64,000 nt of DNA from Notospermus geniculatus (lineage: Eukaryota > Nemertea > Pilidiophora > Heteronemertea > Lineidae), in contig NMRB01000193.1 of assembly GCA_002633025.1 (NCBI GenBank), positions 201,226 to 265,225 on the forward strand. Direction: 5' to 3'. Positions 1 to 11,349 of this stretch are shown here, piece after piece; position 1 is the first letter of the stretch, and every line of letters starts with the position of its first letter. The position numbers and the translations under genes are program-made. The notes under the pieces are model-generated. The model searched no databases, had not been told where the DNA came from, and worked only from the letters and a program-made list of their open reading frames with translations.

Positions 1-1802
1 CATCAAGTGGCATTTCTCCACTGCATTGCATGGTTTATTTGTGAATTACCGCCAAAATTGCTACAGTTATGACACTGGCATTGGTGTGTAAAGAAGAAAG
101 TATTCTTATCAGCTGTTGCAAAGTAGATAGTAGGCTTGAAAACATCGACATGTGATTGAATTACAACAACTGACGACACTAGGCCTACATGTACACAACT
201 GGCGAGTACACATGAGGGAATGTCCCTCTAAACCCACCGAAACGTGGTGGATGTCCTCAGAGTATTGGGGGAGGTTACGACCGTAAATGACCAGGGTGGG
301 ACCAATCTATGAGCACAGGCATCTCACCATTTCGAATGGTAAATGCATTGGCCATGCTTTACCAATCTTGACACTAGAGGGTCTTGGGACGAGGTTTAAC
401 CAACACCATCTAGCATCGTTCGAAGGTTACCATCTTGAAAAGTAGTGCAGCGGATGGTTCACTGGAAAAATATCTACCAATTGTGATCAGGCTCCTAACG
501 GTAACTCCATTAGGAGGAGTGATGCGGTCAAACATGGCGGCGACTGATCGCTGACAGTGTCTGATTTGTGTAACGTACCGGTAGTGGAGAAAATCGGCAC
601 TGTTGTAGAGTCTGATGCTTTACAGATGCGTGACCACAAAATAGAACTCGCGTTCGAGAAGTTTCGTCGACGCAACTGGGGAAGGAATGGCCCCACGGTT
701 GTCATTTGTGTATTTAATGGGTGTCAAATTACCCGAAAGCTGCAAGAACATCATGTATTGTCAGAATAAATTGCGATGTTCTGAAAAACTCACACGGGGC
801 GGGGACAAAAAAATGCAGATTCCAGCACAAGTTGAGAATCATGATCATTCATTGTGTGCAAAACATGACAAAACTCCCTGGGTGTTATTGTGTCGCTATT
901 GAAAAGATTTTGCAGCAGGTGCAATGAGGGAACAAAAGGATGGTTCACAAATAAAGTGCAATCGAGGTTCATTTTTCATTTGAAACGCTTGAGATCACTA
1001 AAGCGGGCATTATGTGATAATACAATCTTGAAAACGTTTTGGTCATGACACTGAGTCAGAATGCATGGAAAAAATGTCGAGCTGAATTGAACTTCCATCG
1101 TAAATTTTATATTGATAAAATCATGGTGAAAATAGATCGTTTTCTCTTGCATTGTATATTTGAAGAAACAGACGCAGCATTTTTTTTCGGGTACAGCACC
1201 ATCCTGCCGTTCTGTCAACAACCGGATGCAACGATCATAATCACGCCTCGTCCGCTACTTCAAAAATACGCACACACGAGTTCCACCACAAAGAATCACG
1301 CAGCCGAGTCTGATCTGTCTAACCAGCAATTTCCCAGGTCAAAGGTGCGCGACGCCGATCTCAATTCCCATGCCGAAAAACCCCACAAGTACCGACAGCA
1401 CGCGGCCTGAGCCAACCACGCGCCGGGTATTCAAACCATTGTACAGAAGCGTGGTCGACGAAAAAAAGCCAAAATTCCCGAACACTCGGATAATCATATA
1501 AATTTGTTTGAGTATTTTATTTGCTTACTTAGGTTACGTCCAAAAATACTCGCCAATTGGGTTTTGAACAATGGTACTAAACATCCAAGCGAAAGCCCAC
1601 GCTCGGTCAAGTATCTTTGCCAGTCTTCATCATGTCTTCATTGTGGCGCCTTTCGTGAAATCCCACGTGGGGCATTTTCGTGCACTGCGTGGTCGTTGTT
1701 CTGATCAACTACTTCAGGCTGTTTCACCTGAGACGATTCAATGAATTCAGAACACTTTTTCTGCCAGCGACTGATAACAGCTCAAATTCCGTTTTCTTTA
1801 AA
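1..1802. other. intergenic, no gene recognised
   Basis: Only short open frames of up to about 120 codons occur here, on both strands and overlapping each other. None shows a recognisable domain or a convincing splice-site context. The frame at 1039-1410 (+) is the longest, but it is Lys/His-rich at random and I do not call it a gene. Confidence 0.5.
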
Positions 1803-2078
1803 TACACTCTTATCAAAAAGGTTCTTTAGGTTTTTTTGTGCCTCCCCAGAGGAACTTCAAGGTCCTATATAGGACCTTCTGTATAAAGAACCCGAGAGGG
1901 TTCAATATAGAACCTTTCTGTCGCCAAAGAACCCATAAATGTTCCGGATAGAACCCTTTTCTGAGGGAAAGGTTCTACATGTATCTGGAACCTAGGGGTT
2001 CTTAAACAACCCGAGGGTTCTTAAATCAGAGGGTTCTCCTGGGTGTGGCACCAAAGAACCTTTTCGGCTAAGAGTGTA
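1803..2078. mobile_element. TIR-flanked nonautonomous DNA element (tacactctta termini)
   Basis: The segment begins with tacactcttatcaaaaagg and ends with the near inverted copy ccttttcggctaagagtgta. The interior is rich in mirrored ggttctt and aagaacc blocks, so it can fold as one long imperfect hairpin. The terminal TA on both sides is compatible with a TA target site. No transposase is present. The family assignment is left open. Confidence 0.6.
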
Positions 2079-2616
2079 GCGTCACTGGCTAATTTATCCA
2101 TTTATCGAACTCTCAGGGTTCCTGAGAAAATTCTGTTCAAGGGATCAGTTATTTTTTAAAAACAAGCTACGAAAGAATTCTTTAAAAATATTGTCCTAAA
2201 AACATTCCAATTTACAAACGTGCGTGATAAAATGCATTGTTAATGGTTGACGCGAGAGAGCGATGAGCGCCCATCCGTGAACCCAGGCCAGAGTTGACTG
2301 ATACCGACCTTCACCACGCCCCCGCTCTCCGCCTTACGATGTGGACAAAGCTGGCTGCACTCGCTCAAATATTCTCTGAAGCCCACACCACAGATGGGAA
2401 ATTTTCTTGCTCTTGCCAGCATGTTTATGGTAGACACGAAAAAAATGCCAAGTGTGCGGTGGATTGCACTAACGGCATGAGAAATCTTCTTAATAGCAAG
2501 TTTCCGGGAATCAAACAGGTGTGGAAGGAATGGTACATGTAGTTCTAGGAAGTCCGAGTAACAATAGTTTGCTATTGTACAGTTATCCGACAAATGTCAC
2601 GGTTTCTTTGGCCTTT

Positions 2617-2848
2617 AGACCTTTCCAACAAAGATGGTGGCCTACATAGTTCTGCCACATGACGTCATGGCCAACCGTGATATAACACTACCAAATGCAC
2701 CCTCTCAAAAAATTCTTTTACCTAAACTTTTGTGTCCACAGCCTGCTTGATCAGCTTAATACGCGAGCCAGCGGTCACTGAATGGTATTAAGCTTCTGGC
2801 GTCCTATGATGACAACTGTTAGACCCGCCATCTTTGTTGGGAAGGTCT
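2617..2848. mobile_element. TIR element with agacctttccaacaaagatgg termini
   Basis: The left end agacctttccaacaaagatg is mirrored at the right end by catctttgttgggaaggtct, with a gacgtcat-containing interior. A second copy of the same family lies at 9067-9365. It is non-coding and presumably a MITE. Confidence 0.6.
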
Positions 2849-2961
2849 TCCTCCTCGTTAAAACTTAACTTAGATTTCTACACCTTTCGGTGCTTGGCAA
2901 GGGGGCTTCTTTCTGGGAGAGAGTTGACAAGTTGACAAGTATATTGGACCGGTGTATAATA

Positions 2962-3084
2962 GGGAGTTTTCGCAAAGGCCCCGAAACGCCAACGCGAACG
3001 CCAAACGTTCGATGCCAGGAAGAGAGCATGCAGCGAAGAAAAATAGACGTTCGCGTTTGCGTTTCGGAGGCTTTGCGAAAACTC
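2962..3084. mobile_element. GGGAG-type palindromic MITE, family 1, copy 1
   Basis: The left arm gggagttttcgcaaaggccc continues into a cgaaacgccaacgcg block and is mirrored by the right arm ending gctttgcgaaaactc. TA precedes the left end and follows the right end, giving a TA target-site duplication. Short open frames inside are by-products of the repeat. Confidence 0.75.
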
Positions 3085-3233
3085 TATGTTTCACTGCCCC
3101 CCCCCCCCAACAAAAGATTGACGAATTAAACCGCAACGTGACAATGGGGAGGCACTGGGACACATGCTCTGTTTTTGAGTGTCCGCCACAAAATAAAGGG
3201 ACACTCTCATACGGGAGGCATTCTCATTCATTG

Positions 3234-3359
3234 GGGAGTTTTTGCAAAGCCCCCGAAACGCCAACGCGAACGCCAAACCCATTGTTCGATGCCACGAAGA
3301 GCGCACCGAACAAAAGGATAGACGTTCGCGTTGGCGTTTCGGGGGCTTTGCGAAAACTC
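3234..3359. mobile_element. GGGAG-type palindromic MITE, family 1, copy 2
   Basis: Same inverted arms as the copy 150 bp upstream (gcaaagcccccgaaacgcca on the left, its complement on the right) around a variable loop of about 40 bp. The flanking TA is not clear at the left end. Confidence 0.75.
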
Positions 3360-4884
3360 TGTGTTACACCCGTATTATACACCGCGAATATGATGAAATT
3401 GGTAACAGAGCAAGAAAAATTGTCGTGTGTGTAGCAGGCTTTAACTGTGCGGAGATATTGCAAAAAGGGCTGCCCCATAAACAGTATCATCACATTTACA
3501 CTAACGATGAAAAGTGGTGTCAGGAAAATTCGTTAACCAAGTCCGACAGATGTCAATGTAATGTTTTGGAACTTCTGTTTAACTTCCATTCTTTTAATTT
3601 AATTTCAAATAAATATGCTGTGTGGTTTGTTTATATTCGTATTAACCCGCATAATGGTGACTAACCGAGCTACGTCAGTCTGTAGTAAGGTGGTTATTAA
3701 CATTTTGCGGCCTATAACGTGACGTGCAGTATGTATTTCTGAGGGAATCTTAACATAGATATCCCAAAAAAACAGCACAAAAACGACACACATTACACAA
3801 TAAATCGGAAAGTGGTCTCTGAATATTTTGCAAATTTGCGAAATATTATAATTTATACTATATAATTTGCGAAATATTCGATTTATTTCCGATTTATTGG
3901 GAATCTTAACATACATTGTAAAAGACAGCGCTGCGAGCTGGAAATGTCATGACGTCACAGCCTGACCCNNNNNNNNNNNNNNNNNNNTACCCCCCCCCCC
4001 CCCGCGCGAAAAAGCTAGCTACGGCCCTCTACAGGTGCCATATCCCCCTCCGGCGGGCGCCTCCCTATGGCGAATCCGCCCCTTTGAATGTCATTTCTGT
4101 TTTATTCGCTTTCAATACAACATAATTCATCGTAACCAATAGAAAGCTCATATTCAACGTGGGCGTCGAATGCGGAGTTGTAACTACAGCAATACCCGAT
4201 AGATGGCAGTATAGGCGTACGTTTTGAAGAACCACGTGTAGGAAAGCCAATCTACACTCCGGCAGTTGACCAGCCACTGACTTCCTGGAAGGGAGATGGC
4301 TATCCCACCAGATTGTTTTTTACCCTGCGTGTCACCCTCAGTCCACAACAGATGACGAACTGATGTAAAAAATCCATTCAAACTCATCCTCCCATAGCAG
4401 GGCTTTAGTCTCGCTCCTCTTTACTCTCCACAAAGAAACCGCTGCTGTGGGAGGATGTTCAAACTGCACGGGAAGGAACCCGATATTTTCATTCTCGTTG
4501 GGTGTAGAAAATGTCCGCAGAAAATGTCGTAAAAAATCTCCACATCCGATGAAAAATTGGTAACCAGCATCAAAAGTATAAATGAAAGTCTCTGATAAAC
4601 AAATGTCGTGTGCCACACACGAGTTATCCATTGCCCCCATTGTTACCGAAAATTAACATTTGACATCCCACAAAATTGGCTCGTTAAGCTCGAGTTGTTA
4701 TCAGAAGTTTCTTGCCTAATCTCTCAAGCGAAATTGTTTGATTTTGATGCCAAATTTTCTCTGTTTATATTACGCACAGTAGGTCAGCAGCAGACGATGA
4801 TTTGAAAGAAACAACATTCCGGTATCCACAAAAGTTTGTTTTTTGTCTCTTTCGCCTCAACGTCGGGAATATTCGGAATGACTA
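3360..4884. other. intergenic with sequence gap, no gene recognised
   Basis: This stretch is AT-rich, with an imperfect palindrome of aaatattataattt type around 3825-3900. It holds the N run and, just after it, a poly-C tract. A fragment near 4391-4455 repeats the motif cagggcttt/ctgtgggagg seen again near 31930, so part of it is probably a decayed transposon. I see no gene. Confidence 0.5.
3969..3987. other. assembly gap (19 N)
   Basis: A run of 19 N is followed immediately by a C homopolymer of about 14 bases, a likely cause of the sequencing break. Confidence 0.95.
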
Positions 4885-5239
4885 TAGCCTCTAGCTGTAC
4901 TTCCACCTATCCCAAACCCACCAAAACTCCAGGTTTTTTGCCGTGTCTAATAGACCCGTGTTTGAAAAACCCGTGTTTATTAGACCCGGCGAGCTCGCCG
5001 GGGCTAATTCAGACACGGGTGTCACCCGCCGGGGTTTTAGATTGGTGTGAGCGCGACAGATGGCGCGGTAAGTCTGTTGCGCAATGCGCTTGCGCTATAG
5101 ACAAAAACTCCGTGAAATTTGAGCCGCAAGCGCGACCTCTCTCGCCGTGTTTAGTAACTAATGAAATTTTTTCAAGCCCGAGGAAGACCCGTGTCTCAAA
5201 AAACCCACCAATTCGGGATAGGTGGAACTGAGGCTAGGC
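4885..5239. mobile_element. long inverted repeat immediately upstream of the 5.3-kb gene
   Basis: The left arm (gcctctagctgtacttccac, then ctatccc) is mirrored at the right end (gggataggtggaactgaggc). Inner mirrored pieces around gacccgtgt and a central gagctcgcc palindrome suggest further folding. The right end lies only about 40 bp before the proposed first coding exon of the next gene, so it could have displaced or become part of its promoter or 5' UTR. Confidence 0.55.
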
Positions 5240-5285
5240 CTCCATCAAAATCTTTTTGCCAATGCGTCTGTTTTCAGGGCCAGAG

Positions 5286-7568
5286 ATGCGCCGACCGGTG
5301 TAAGAGAGGGCGATTATGGAGAGCATCGCAATATTATACATGTATTCCAGTTCCAATTCAAGAAGACAAATCCTAATGCACAGTCTTCATTTATGACCCC
5401 TTTATCTTTACAGTGAAAAAGAAGCACCACTCTACCGCGAGCAGAGCCAACGTTACAGCCCGAATATCGTCCCGAGCCCAGAACAGCTTTCAGAACCTCC
5501 AATAGATGGCGACACAATCCATAGAGTTGTGACAGACTGGCCTGACGGTTTGTACGCGCATGGGGATATTAATAATATGGGATACCACCCAACGCCATAC
5601 CAGGACCACTACAGAACCTACGGACCTTCCCCTGACTATAATCACGGCTACCATGAAAACGCAGACGAGATTTACGGTCAACATTACCCGGATGTCCCGA
5701 CGGTTGTGCATGTTCTCTCTGCAACCGGTACAGAACCTCCAAGAGGCGCATTCATGCGCTCCTCGCCCCTCCTGCCTGGAGAAATGAGAACCAAACTCCC
5801 AGAAGAGACAAACGTCCCGAGTAAAGTCTTAGAATTCAACACCGAGTTTGCCTACATGAACCCGCCGACACCAGATCTAGAAGCACATGATAAGATTGAC
5901 GGTGTCCTGCCTGCTCGACCGTTCCAGTTACCGCCACCGTGTGGCCTACCTACACCAGATGCCTCACCCGATCCTGCACCGAATATGTCCCCAGCGACTT
6001 CGCCGATGACTCCAACCGTCAAATACGAACCAGATGACCAACGTCTTGTCGAGCTCACGGTCGAAGACGTCAAGAAAAATCTGTTGGAGGAGTTTACGGC
6101 TGGGCGAGATTGGAAGACAAACAACGCCACCTGGTTTGGGAGGGGCAGCTCCGGGGAGATGCCACCACCCGGCAGGCCACGAATCGTTAAACGCGTGCGG
6201 AGCTGCGGGACACTAGAGCAGATTTCAGGAAGCTTAGCGACGAGACTTGCAGGCACTCGCCGAAGATGGACCAAGTCAGAAACGGATGCGAGTCCTGCCA
6301 CAGAATCACCAGAGAGATTTCCTACACGAACAGATGGAAAACGAATTCGTCGATCAACATGGGAAAGTTCATTAGGGAATGTTTATCTCCAAGCACAGAA
6401 TGGACCTATGGTCTCAAAGAGGTGTAGGATAGAGGACACACCACGACGGCAAAGTTTACCTGATGACGACAAAAGTGTCAATGAAGACAGCACTGCCCAT
6501 GCAAAGACAGAGATGAAGTCGAATGTACATTTCCATCGGCCACTAGTTGACTCTCTGCCGATAGACACAGATCCACTGTCCGCCTCTCCCAATAATCCCG
6601 ATTTGTCTACGAAATGGGGAAGACTGAACGGGAGCTCGCTACACCTCACCGGAGACGCCTCTCGTGCCGGCCACGAAACGTCCCTCAGTTCCTCTGAATC
6701 GAAACCTCAGTTTACTTTGCCCAGCATGAGCTCCTTGTGTGACAGTATTTCAAACGGAACAGACCTAGATATGCCCTACCAGAGACTGAAGACGACACAG
6801 CCATCTTGGGATAGCGCTTGTAGCAGTGCTAAACGGCACTGTCGATGGAGTGCAGAGGAACTAAGCCACTTCAGATATCTCTACCAGAGAGACAGCAGAC
6901 AGCGAAATGACCCAAACGCGAGGGTGGGATGCTACAACTTTCAAACGGCAGCAGGAGAATCACCATTGCCTGTAGAATCAGTGGCCGCCACAAAAACCCA
7001 GAATTTCGTATCAGACTCTCTTCCGAAGAAATGGTGTTCCAGCAGCAGCGGAAGCGAAACCATTCCATCAACCGAAAATGCTTTTTATGCACCCAACGAA
7101 AGGTGTAGTATCGAAACGAAAGATTTTGTTCCATCTTGTGTGCAGAACACAACCGAAATTTACCCAATTACATCTTTTACCCAATACTCCTACATTCCAC
7201 AGTCCTTCAATACCAGCGATGCAAGTCTGTATGTGGACCAAACGTACTCAAGTTCAAGCCAATGCTCACTACTGCCGTCTGAACGCTGCCGCCGTAGCTC
7301 CACGACAATCCCAGCAACGACGTGCATCGCAATTTCGCCAGCATCTCAACTCCAGACCAGGTATTCCTCATGTCAGATGGACAGTCCGCAGTTGGTACCA
7401 CAGACCCAATTCTCGCCGACCAGTCGTACACCGAGTCTTTACTCGGAGTCGTCGTCAGCAGATGACACCGTCGACGGCGAGTACGTCAAGGAATCGTCCC
7501 ATCGTAGCGTTCCGGCAAGCCCCGATTCCATCGTCAACGAGTTGACGAATTATCAATGGACGAATTGA
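5286..7568 (+). CDS. unrecognised Ser/Pro/Thr-rich protein, about 722 aa (two exons)
   Basis: I splice 5286-5299 to 5414-7568. The ATG at 5286 opens a micro-exon (MRRPV) ending at a GTAAGA donor at 5300, and the frame resumes after the ttatctttacag acceptor at 5411-5413. The large exon is open for 2.15 kb without interruption, which is far beyond chance, and its frame runs upstream of any ATG back to this acceptor. The protein is low-complexity and rich in Ser, Pro, Thr and Asp. It has a Tyr/His-rich N-terminal part, basic clusters around residue 255 (RRRWTK) and near residue 475 (KRHCRWS), and an acidic, Ser-rich C terminus. I recognise no enzyme or DNA-binding domain; the KRHCR patch only faintly recalls FAM53 proteins. 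A nuclear or regulatory disordered protein is a guess. The TGA is followed 9 nt later by a GTAAGC donor-like site, so a 3' UTR intron is possible. The micro-exon start is less certain than the large exon. Confidence 0.7.
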
Positions 7569-7604
7569 GACAAATAGGTAAGCAACGTGGAGGTTCAGAC
7601 AAGG

Positions 7605-7753
7605 GGGAGGTTTCGAAATCAAACGATAAACCAAAACTTTACGACAACGTTACTTTTCATACTACACATTAACCAGATTTTGTATTGCATTTTCGGTACA
7701 AAAATAAAGTTGTCGTTAACGTTTACGTTTATCGTTTGATTTCGAAACCTCCC
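7605..7753. mobile_element. GGGAG-type palindromic MITE, family 2, copy 1
   Basis: The left arm gggaggtttcgaaatcaaac is mirrored by gtttgatttcgaaacctccc, with an inner acgacaacgtt/aacgttaacg-type stem. It sits just past the stop codon in the 3' UTR of the upstream gene. The tandem duplicate lacks it, although the missing segment is larger than the element itself. Confidence 0.75.
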
Positions 7754-7886
7754 TATTATCGCTCCAAGAACGAGAACACCAACGAGAACAAAATATGGTG
7801 GTTTTCGCTTCGAGGCTACGTCATCAAAACAACGGTTGACATTCCTGTACTTCCTATCAACAAGACAATATACGTGTAGCAAATTC

Positions 7887-7894
7887 TATTAAAG
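7887..7894 (+). terminator. possible poly(A) signal (attaaa)
   Basis: An attaaagaa motif lies about 320 bp after the stop codon of the upstream gene and is repeated at the equivalent place after the duplicate. No other evidence supports cleavage here. Confidence 0.3.
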
Positions 7895-7909
7895 AAAGGG
7901 CTGAAGGTA

Positions 7910-8830
7910 CTCACCGGAGACGCCTCTCGTGCCGGCCACGAAACGTCCCTCAGTTCCTCTGAATCGAAACCTCAGTTTACTTTGCCCAGCATGAGCTCCT
8001 TATGTGACAGCATTTCAAACGGAACAGACCTAGATATGCCCTACCAGAGACTGAAGACGACACAGCCATCTTGGGATAGCGCTTGTAGCAGTGCTAAACG
8101 GCATTGTCGATGGAGTTCAGAGGATCTCAGCCACTTCAGATACCTCTACCAAAGAGAGAGCAGACAGCGAAATGACCCAAACGCGAGGGTGGGATGCTAC
8201 ACCTTTCAAACGGCAGCAGGAGAATCACCACTGCATGTAGAATCAGTCGCGGCCACAAAAACCCAGAATTTCGTATCAGACTCTCTTCCGAAGAACTGGC
8301 GTTCCAACAGCAGCGGAAGCGAAACCATTCCAGCAACCGAAAATGCTTTTTATGCACCCAACGAAAGGTGTATCGAAACGAAAGACTTTGTTCAATCTTG
8401 TGTGCAGAACACCACCGAAATTTACCCCATTGCTTCTTTTACCCAATACTCCTACATTCCACAGTCCTTCAATACCAACGATGCAAGTCTGTATGTGGAC
8501 CAAACGTACTCAAGTTCAAGCCAATGCTCACTACTGCCGTCTGAACGCTGCCGCCGTAGCTCCACGACAACCCAAGCAACGACGTGCATCGCAATTTCGC
8601 CAGCATCTCAACTCCAGACCAGGTATTCCTCATGTCAGATGGACAGTCCGCAGTTGGTACCACAGACTCAATTCTCGCCGACCAGTCGTACACCGAGTCT
8701 TTACTCGGAGTCGTCGTCAGCAGATGACACCGTCGACGGCGAGTACGTCAAGGAATCGTCCCATCGTAGCGTTCCGGCAAGCCCCGATTCCATCGTCAAC
8801 GAGTTGACGAATTATCAATGGACGAATTGA
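7910..8830 (+). pseudogene. duplicated 3' fragment of the 5.3-kb gene (C-terminal about 305 codons)
   Basis: This is a second copy of the C-terminal part of the upstream protein, in frame from a TAG at 7877 to its own TGA at 8828-8830. There is no plausible promoter or strong splice acceptor at its 5' edge, so it is probably a truncated copy; use as an alternative last exon cannot be excluded. Against unit 1 it has around a dozen amino-acid changes (for example SAEEL to SSEDL) and one in-frame three-base deletion near RCSIE/RCIE. The reading frame is intact. An ATG at 7991 could start a peptide of about 279 residues. Confidence 0.65.
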
Positions 8831-9066
8831 GACAAATAGGTAAGCAACACCAACGAGAACAAAATATGGTGGTTTTCGCTTCGAGGCTACGTCATCAAAA
8901 CAACGGTTGACATTCCTGTACTTCCTATCAACAAGACAATATACGTGTAGCAAATTCTATTAAAGAAAGGGCTGAAGGTATTTTAAGAAAACGCTTCAAA
9001 ACGTATCAGGGGTAGGAAGATAAAAGGAGATACCATCAAGCACCCTACTTTGGCATCTATGCCAAT

Positions 9067-9365
9067 AGACCTTTCCAAGAAAGATGGCAGCCTACATGTA
9101 CATGTAGTTCTCCCACATGACGTCGTGGCTATTCATTGGGGAGGTTTCGAAATCAAACGATAAACCAAACGTTTACGACAACGTTATTTTTCATACTACA
9201 TGCATTGCATTTTCGGTACAAAAATAAAGTTGTCGTTAACGTTAACGTTTACGTTTATCGTAAACCTCCCTATTGTCCAACAATGAATGGCCACGGCAAC
9301 AACAAAACTTCTGACGTCATATGGTGAACTGTTAAATGTATACCGCCATCTTTGTTGGAAAGGTC
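9067..9365. mobile_element. TIR element (agacctttcc family) with a nested MITE
   Basis: The left end agacctttccaagaaagatg is mirrored by catctttgttggaaaggtc. It is the same family as 2617-2848. The interior is interrupted by a family 2 GGGAG MITE, and remnants of the host stem (attcattg / caatgaat) flank the inserted element on both sides. Confidence 0.65.
9139..9270. mobile_element. GGGAG-type palindromic MITE, family 2, copy 2 (nested)
   Basis: Same left arm and interior as 7605-7753 (gcattttcggtacaaaaata in both). Its right arm lacks the tttgatttcg segment before the final taaacctccc. It is inserted within the agacctttcc element. Confidence 0.7.
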
Positions 9366-9937
9366 AAAAGCTACATGATTGTGTTCATATCCGTAGAGCA
9401 TATTCTTTTTTAATTGGGGTTACATGTACTTATCTACTCCAGAGGTCCTAATTGAGAAGCCTTCTCACTGCCTTTATTATTGTATATAAGACTTCGGGCA
9501 GCCATTTAAAGGGTCCTACAACAGGCAGCTAGCATAGGCTCATATCAGTGCGGTCACTTCATCACAGGTGGCGCTAGCAACTGGCAACATACGGATTTGG
9601 GCTCAAATGTTGATTTTCAGTGTACTTCAATACTTAAAATATATGTCAGAGTTAGATTCTCATGCCAACCAATTGATGTAATAAGCACATCAAAATGCCT
9701 ATGAAGAGGCTGCCTGTACGGTCCCTTTAATAGTATTAAGAGAAGTCAGCATATTCGAGTTTGTTGAAAATAAAATGTACATAGGCCTACTTGAATATAA
9801 CCATACAATTTTTATCCTAGCACGTCAATTTCTTCTCAACGGGGAGCAGGTTGCCACTCAGTAGCCAAGGGCCTGCAAACTGCACACGGCACATTCCAAT
9901 GGCACTTGTATAAAACATTGTACAGTACACACTATCT
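9366..9937. other. intergenic, no gene recognised
   Basis: AT-rich sequence with acatgtac-type repeats and no open frame of note. Confidence 0.5.
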
Positions 9938-10492
9938 TAAAGAGTCCTGAACAAATTTGTAAGAGGCATTAATAATTGATGTTTTACAGTTACTGGAACT
10001 TTGAATTCAAATGAATGTACATAGCTATAGTATAGGTTGACCACTGGACAACTTTTTTGAAACTTTGGTAAGCAAGACCATTTTCGTCATGCTACATTGT
10101 GATATACGTCACATCATAAAGGAATCAACCATAAAGGTTTAACTGCGAACGATGAGCTTACTGAGGGAGACACTTCCTTTGTTGCCACCAGATGTCTCTC
10201 ACTGCCTGAATTTTGGCTTTATGTAATATGCACGAGCTTCAACTTTTTTTGTGGTGAAGAGGTACATGAACATGCCAACATGATGCTTTGAATTCCATTT
10301 CTGACGATAACTGAGCTATTTAAAAGAGTCCTGAACAAATTTGTAAGAGGCATTAATAATTGATGTTTTACAGTTACTGGAACTTTGAATTCAAATGAAT
10401 GTACATAGCTATAGGTTGACCACTGGACAACTTTTTTGAAACTTTGGTAAGCAAGACCATTTTCGTCATGCTACATTGTGATATACGTCACA
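9938..10492 (+). repeat. two direct repeats of about 170 bp
   Basis: The block running from agagtcctgaacaaattt to gatatacgtcaca occurs at 9938-10112 and again at 10322-10492, nearly identical except for four extra bases in copy 1. About 210 bp of unrelated sequence separates them. It may be a local duplication or an LTR-like arrangement, but no coding sequence lies between. Confidence 0.75.
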
Positions 10493-10506
10493 CATTAAGT
10501 GTTATT

Positions 10507-10864
10507 AAGCCTCGGTTATGTCGCCCTACGCTGTGATAGAAATAGCGTCAACTAGTTGCAACTGATAACTTATGTCTCCTCCGACTAGAAAAATACCGAT
10601 CGGTCGCAACTACCTGGAACTAATTTATCACCGTCTTTTGAGTGCTTATGTCGACACTGATTTCTTTTGATTTTAAGTAAGTAGAACATGTGCGACTTTC
10701 AGGAGCTGGATATTTTTAGTTTGCAACTAGTTGGCAACCAGTTACTCGCTGACGCCCGAGAGCTTATGTCACCTTGTAGTTGTGACTAATTAGTTCCAAC
10801 TACGCGCCGATTATCAGTTGCCAACTAGTTCTGACTGTACGTAAGGGCGACATAAACGAGGCTT
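10507..10864. mobile_element. TIR element with aagcctcg..atgtcgccct termini
   Basis: The left terminus aagcctcggttatgtcgccc is mirrored by gggcgacataaacgaggctt. The interior contains repeated inverted blocks such as caactagttg and agttggcaact. It is non-coding, a probable MITE. Confidence 0.65.
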
Positions 10865-11349
10865 TACGTGTAGTATTATTGTGTCCGCATTTGAAGGTGG
10901 ACTCCGTTTTAGAGTATTTTTTTCAAATTTTTGACACACACAATTTTCACAACCCAGAAAGTTCCGCACAAAGTGTTTTAGCCGTCTAAACCAGTTTACC
11001 CAGGTTTATACGGAGTTAGGATGGTTAGCGTTTACGGTTGGTCAGAACTGGGTTTAGGATTAGGGTAGGGGCCAGTGACAAGGGTTGAGGGTCAGGGTTG
11101 GGGTTAGGGGCTTGGGCTAGGAATTAGTGTGTAGGATCAGGACTGGGCGACATTCGCCCATTCAGCGAAAGTTCCAGGTTTTTGTATTGGTTTTAACTTT
11201 TGAAATGGAATACAATGTAGTAAAGCTTTTGAATTCAGCTTGCTCAGGGACCACATAAATATGGGGTCCTTCACCTGGCTATATGTGGGAACCGTCCAGT
11301 CAGGTACTGGTTTGCTTCCCGGTGAAATACCAACAGAATCCCACAGTAT
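10865..11349. other. intergenic with degenerate ggtt/ttaggg-rich stretch
   Basis: The part around 11015-11135 is enriched in ggtttagg, attaggg and gttgggg words without a regular period. No gene is seen. Confidence 0.4.

Larger units (their letters stand above)
6645..8981 (+). repeat. head-to-tail tandem duplication covering the gene's 3' end
   Basis: Unit 1 (6645-7909) and unit 2 (7910-8981) begin at the same codon (ctcaccggagacgcc) and end in the same downstream sequence (aagggctgaaggta). Unit 1 carries 181 extra bases (about 7590-7770), including a GGGAG MITE that unit 2 lacks. No N lies at the junction. The last 330 bp of the coding parts are almost identical, while the 5' half differs by several percent. 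Confidence 0.85.

Noticed and set aside
2952-3664. Frames of 140-160 codons near 3 kb
   Set aside because: They run through two MITE copies and repeat the same RNANANA-like peptide in both orientations, which is explained by the inverted repeats.
6770-6900. FAM53 family assignment for the 5.3-kb gene
   Set aside because: Only a short KRHCR patch recalls the family. The following Ser-Leu-Ser context and the N-terminal motif are absent.
5529-7568. Start of the large protein at 5529
   Set aside because: The codon there is GTG, and the frame is open upstream to a splice acceptor at 5413, so the exon and protein begin earlier.
11015-11135. Telomere-like ttaggg sequence
   Set aside because: The words are irregular and mixed with other g-rich words; there is no tandem hexamer run.
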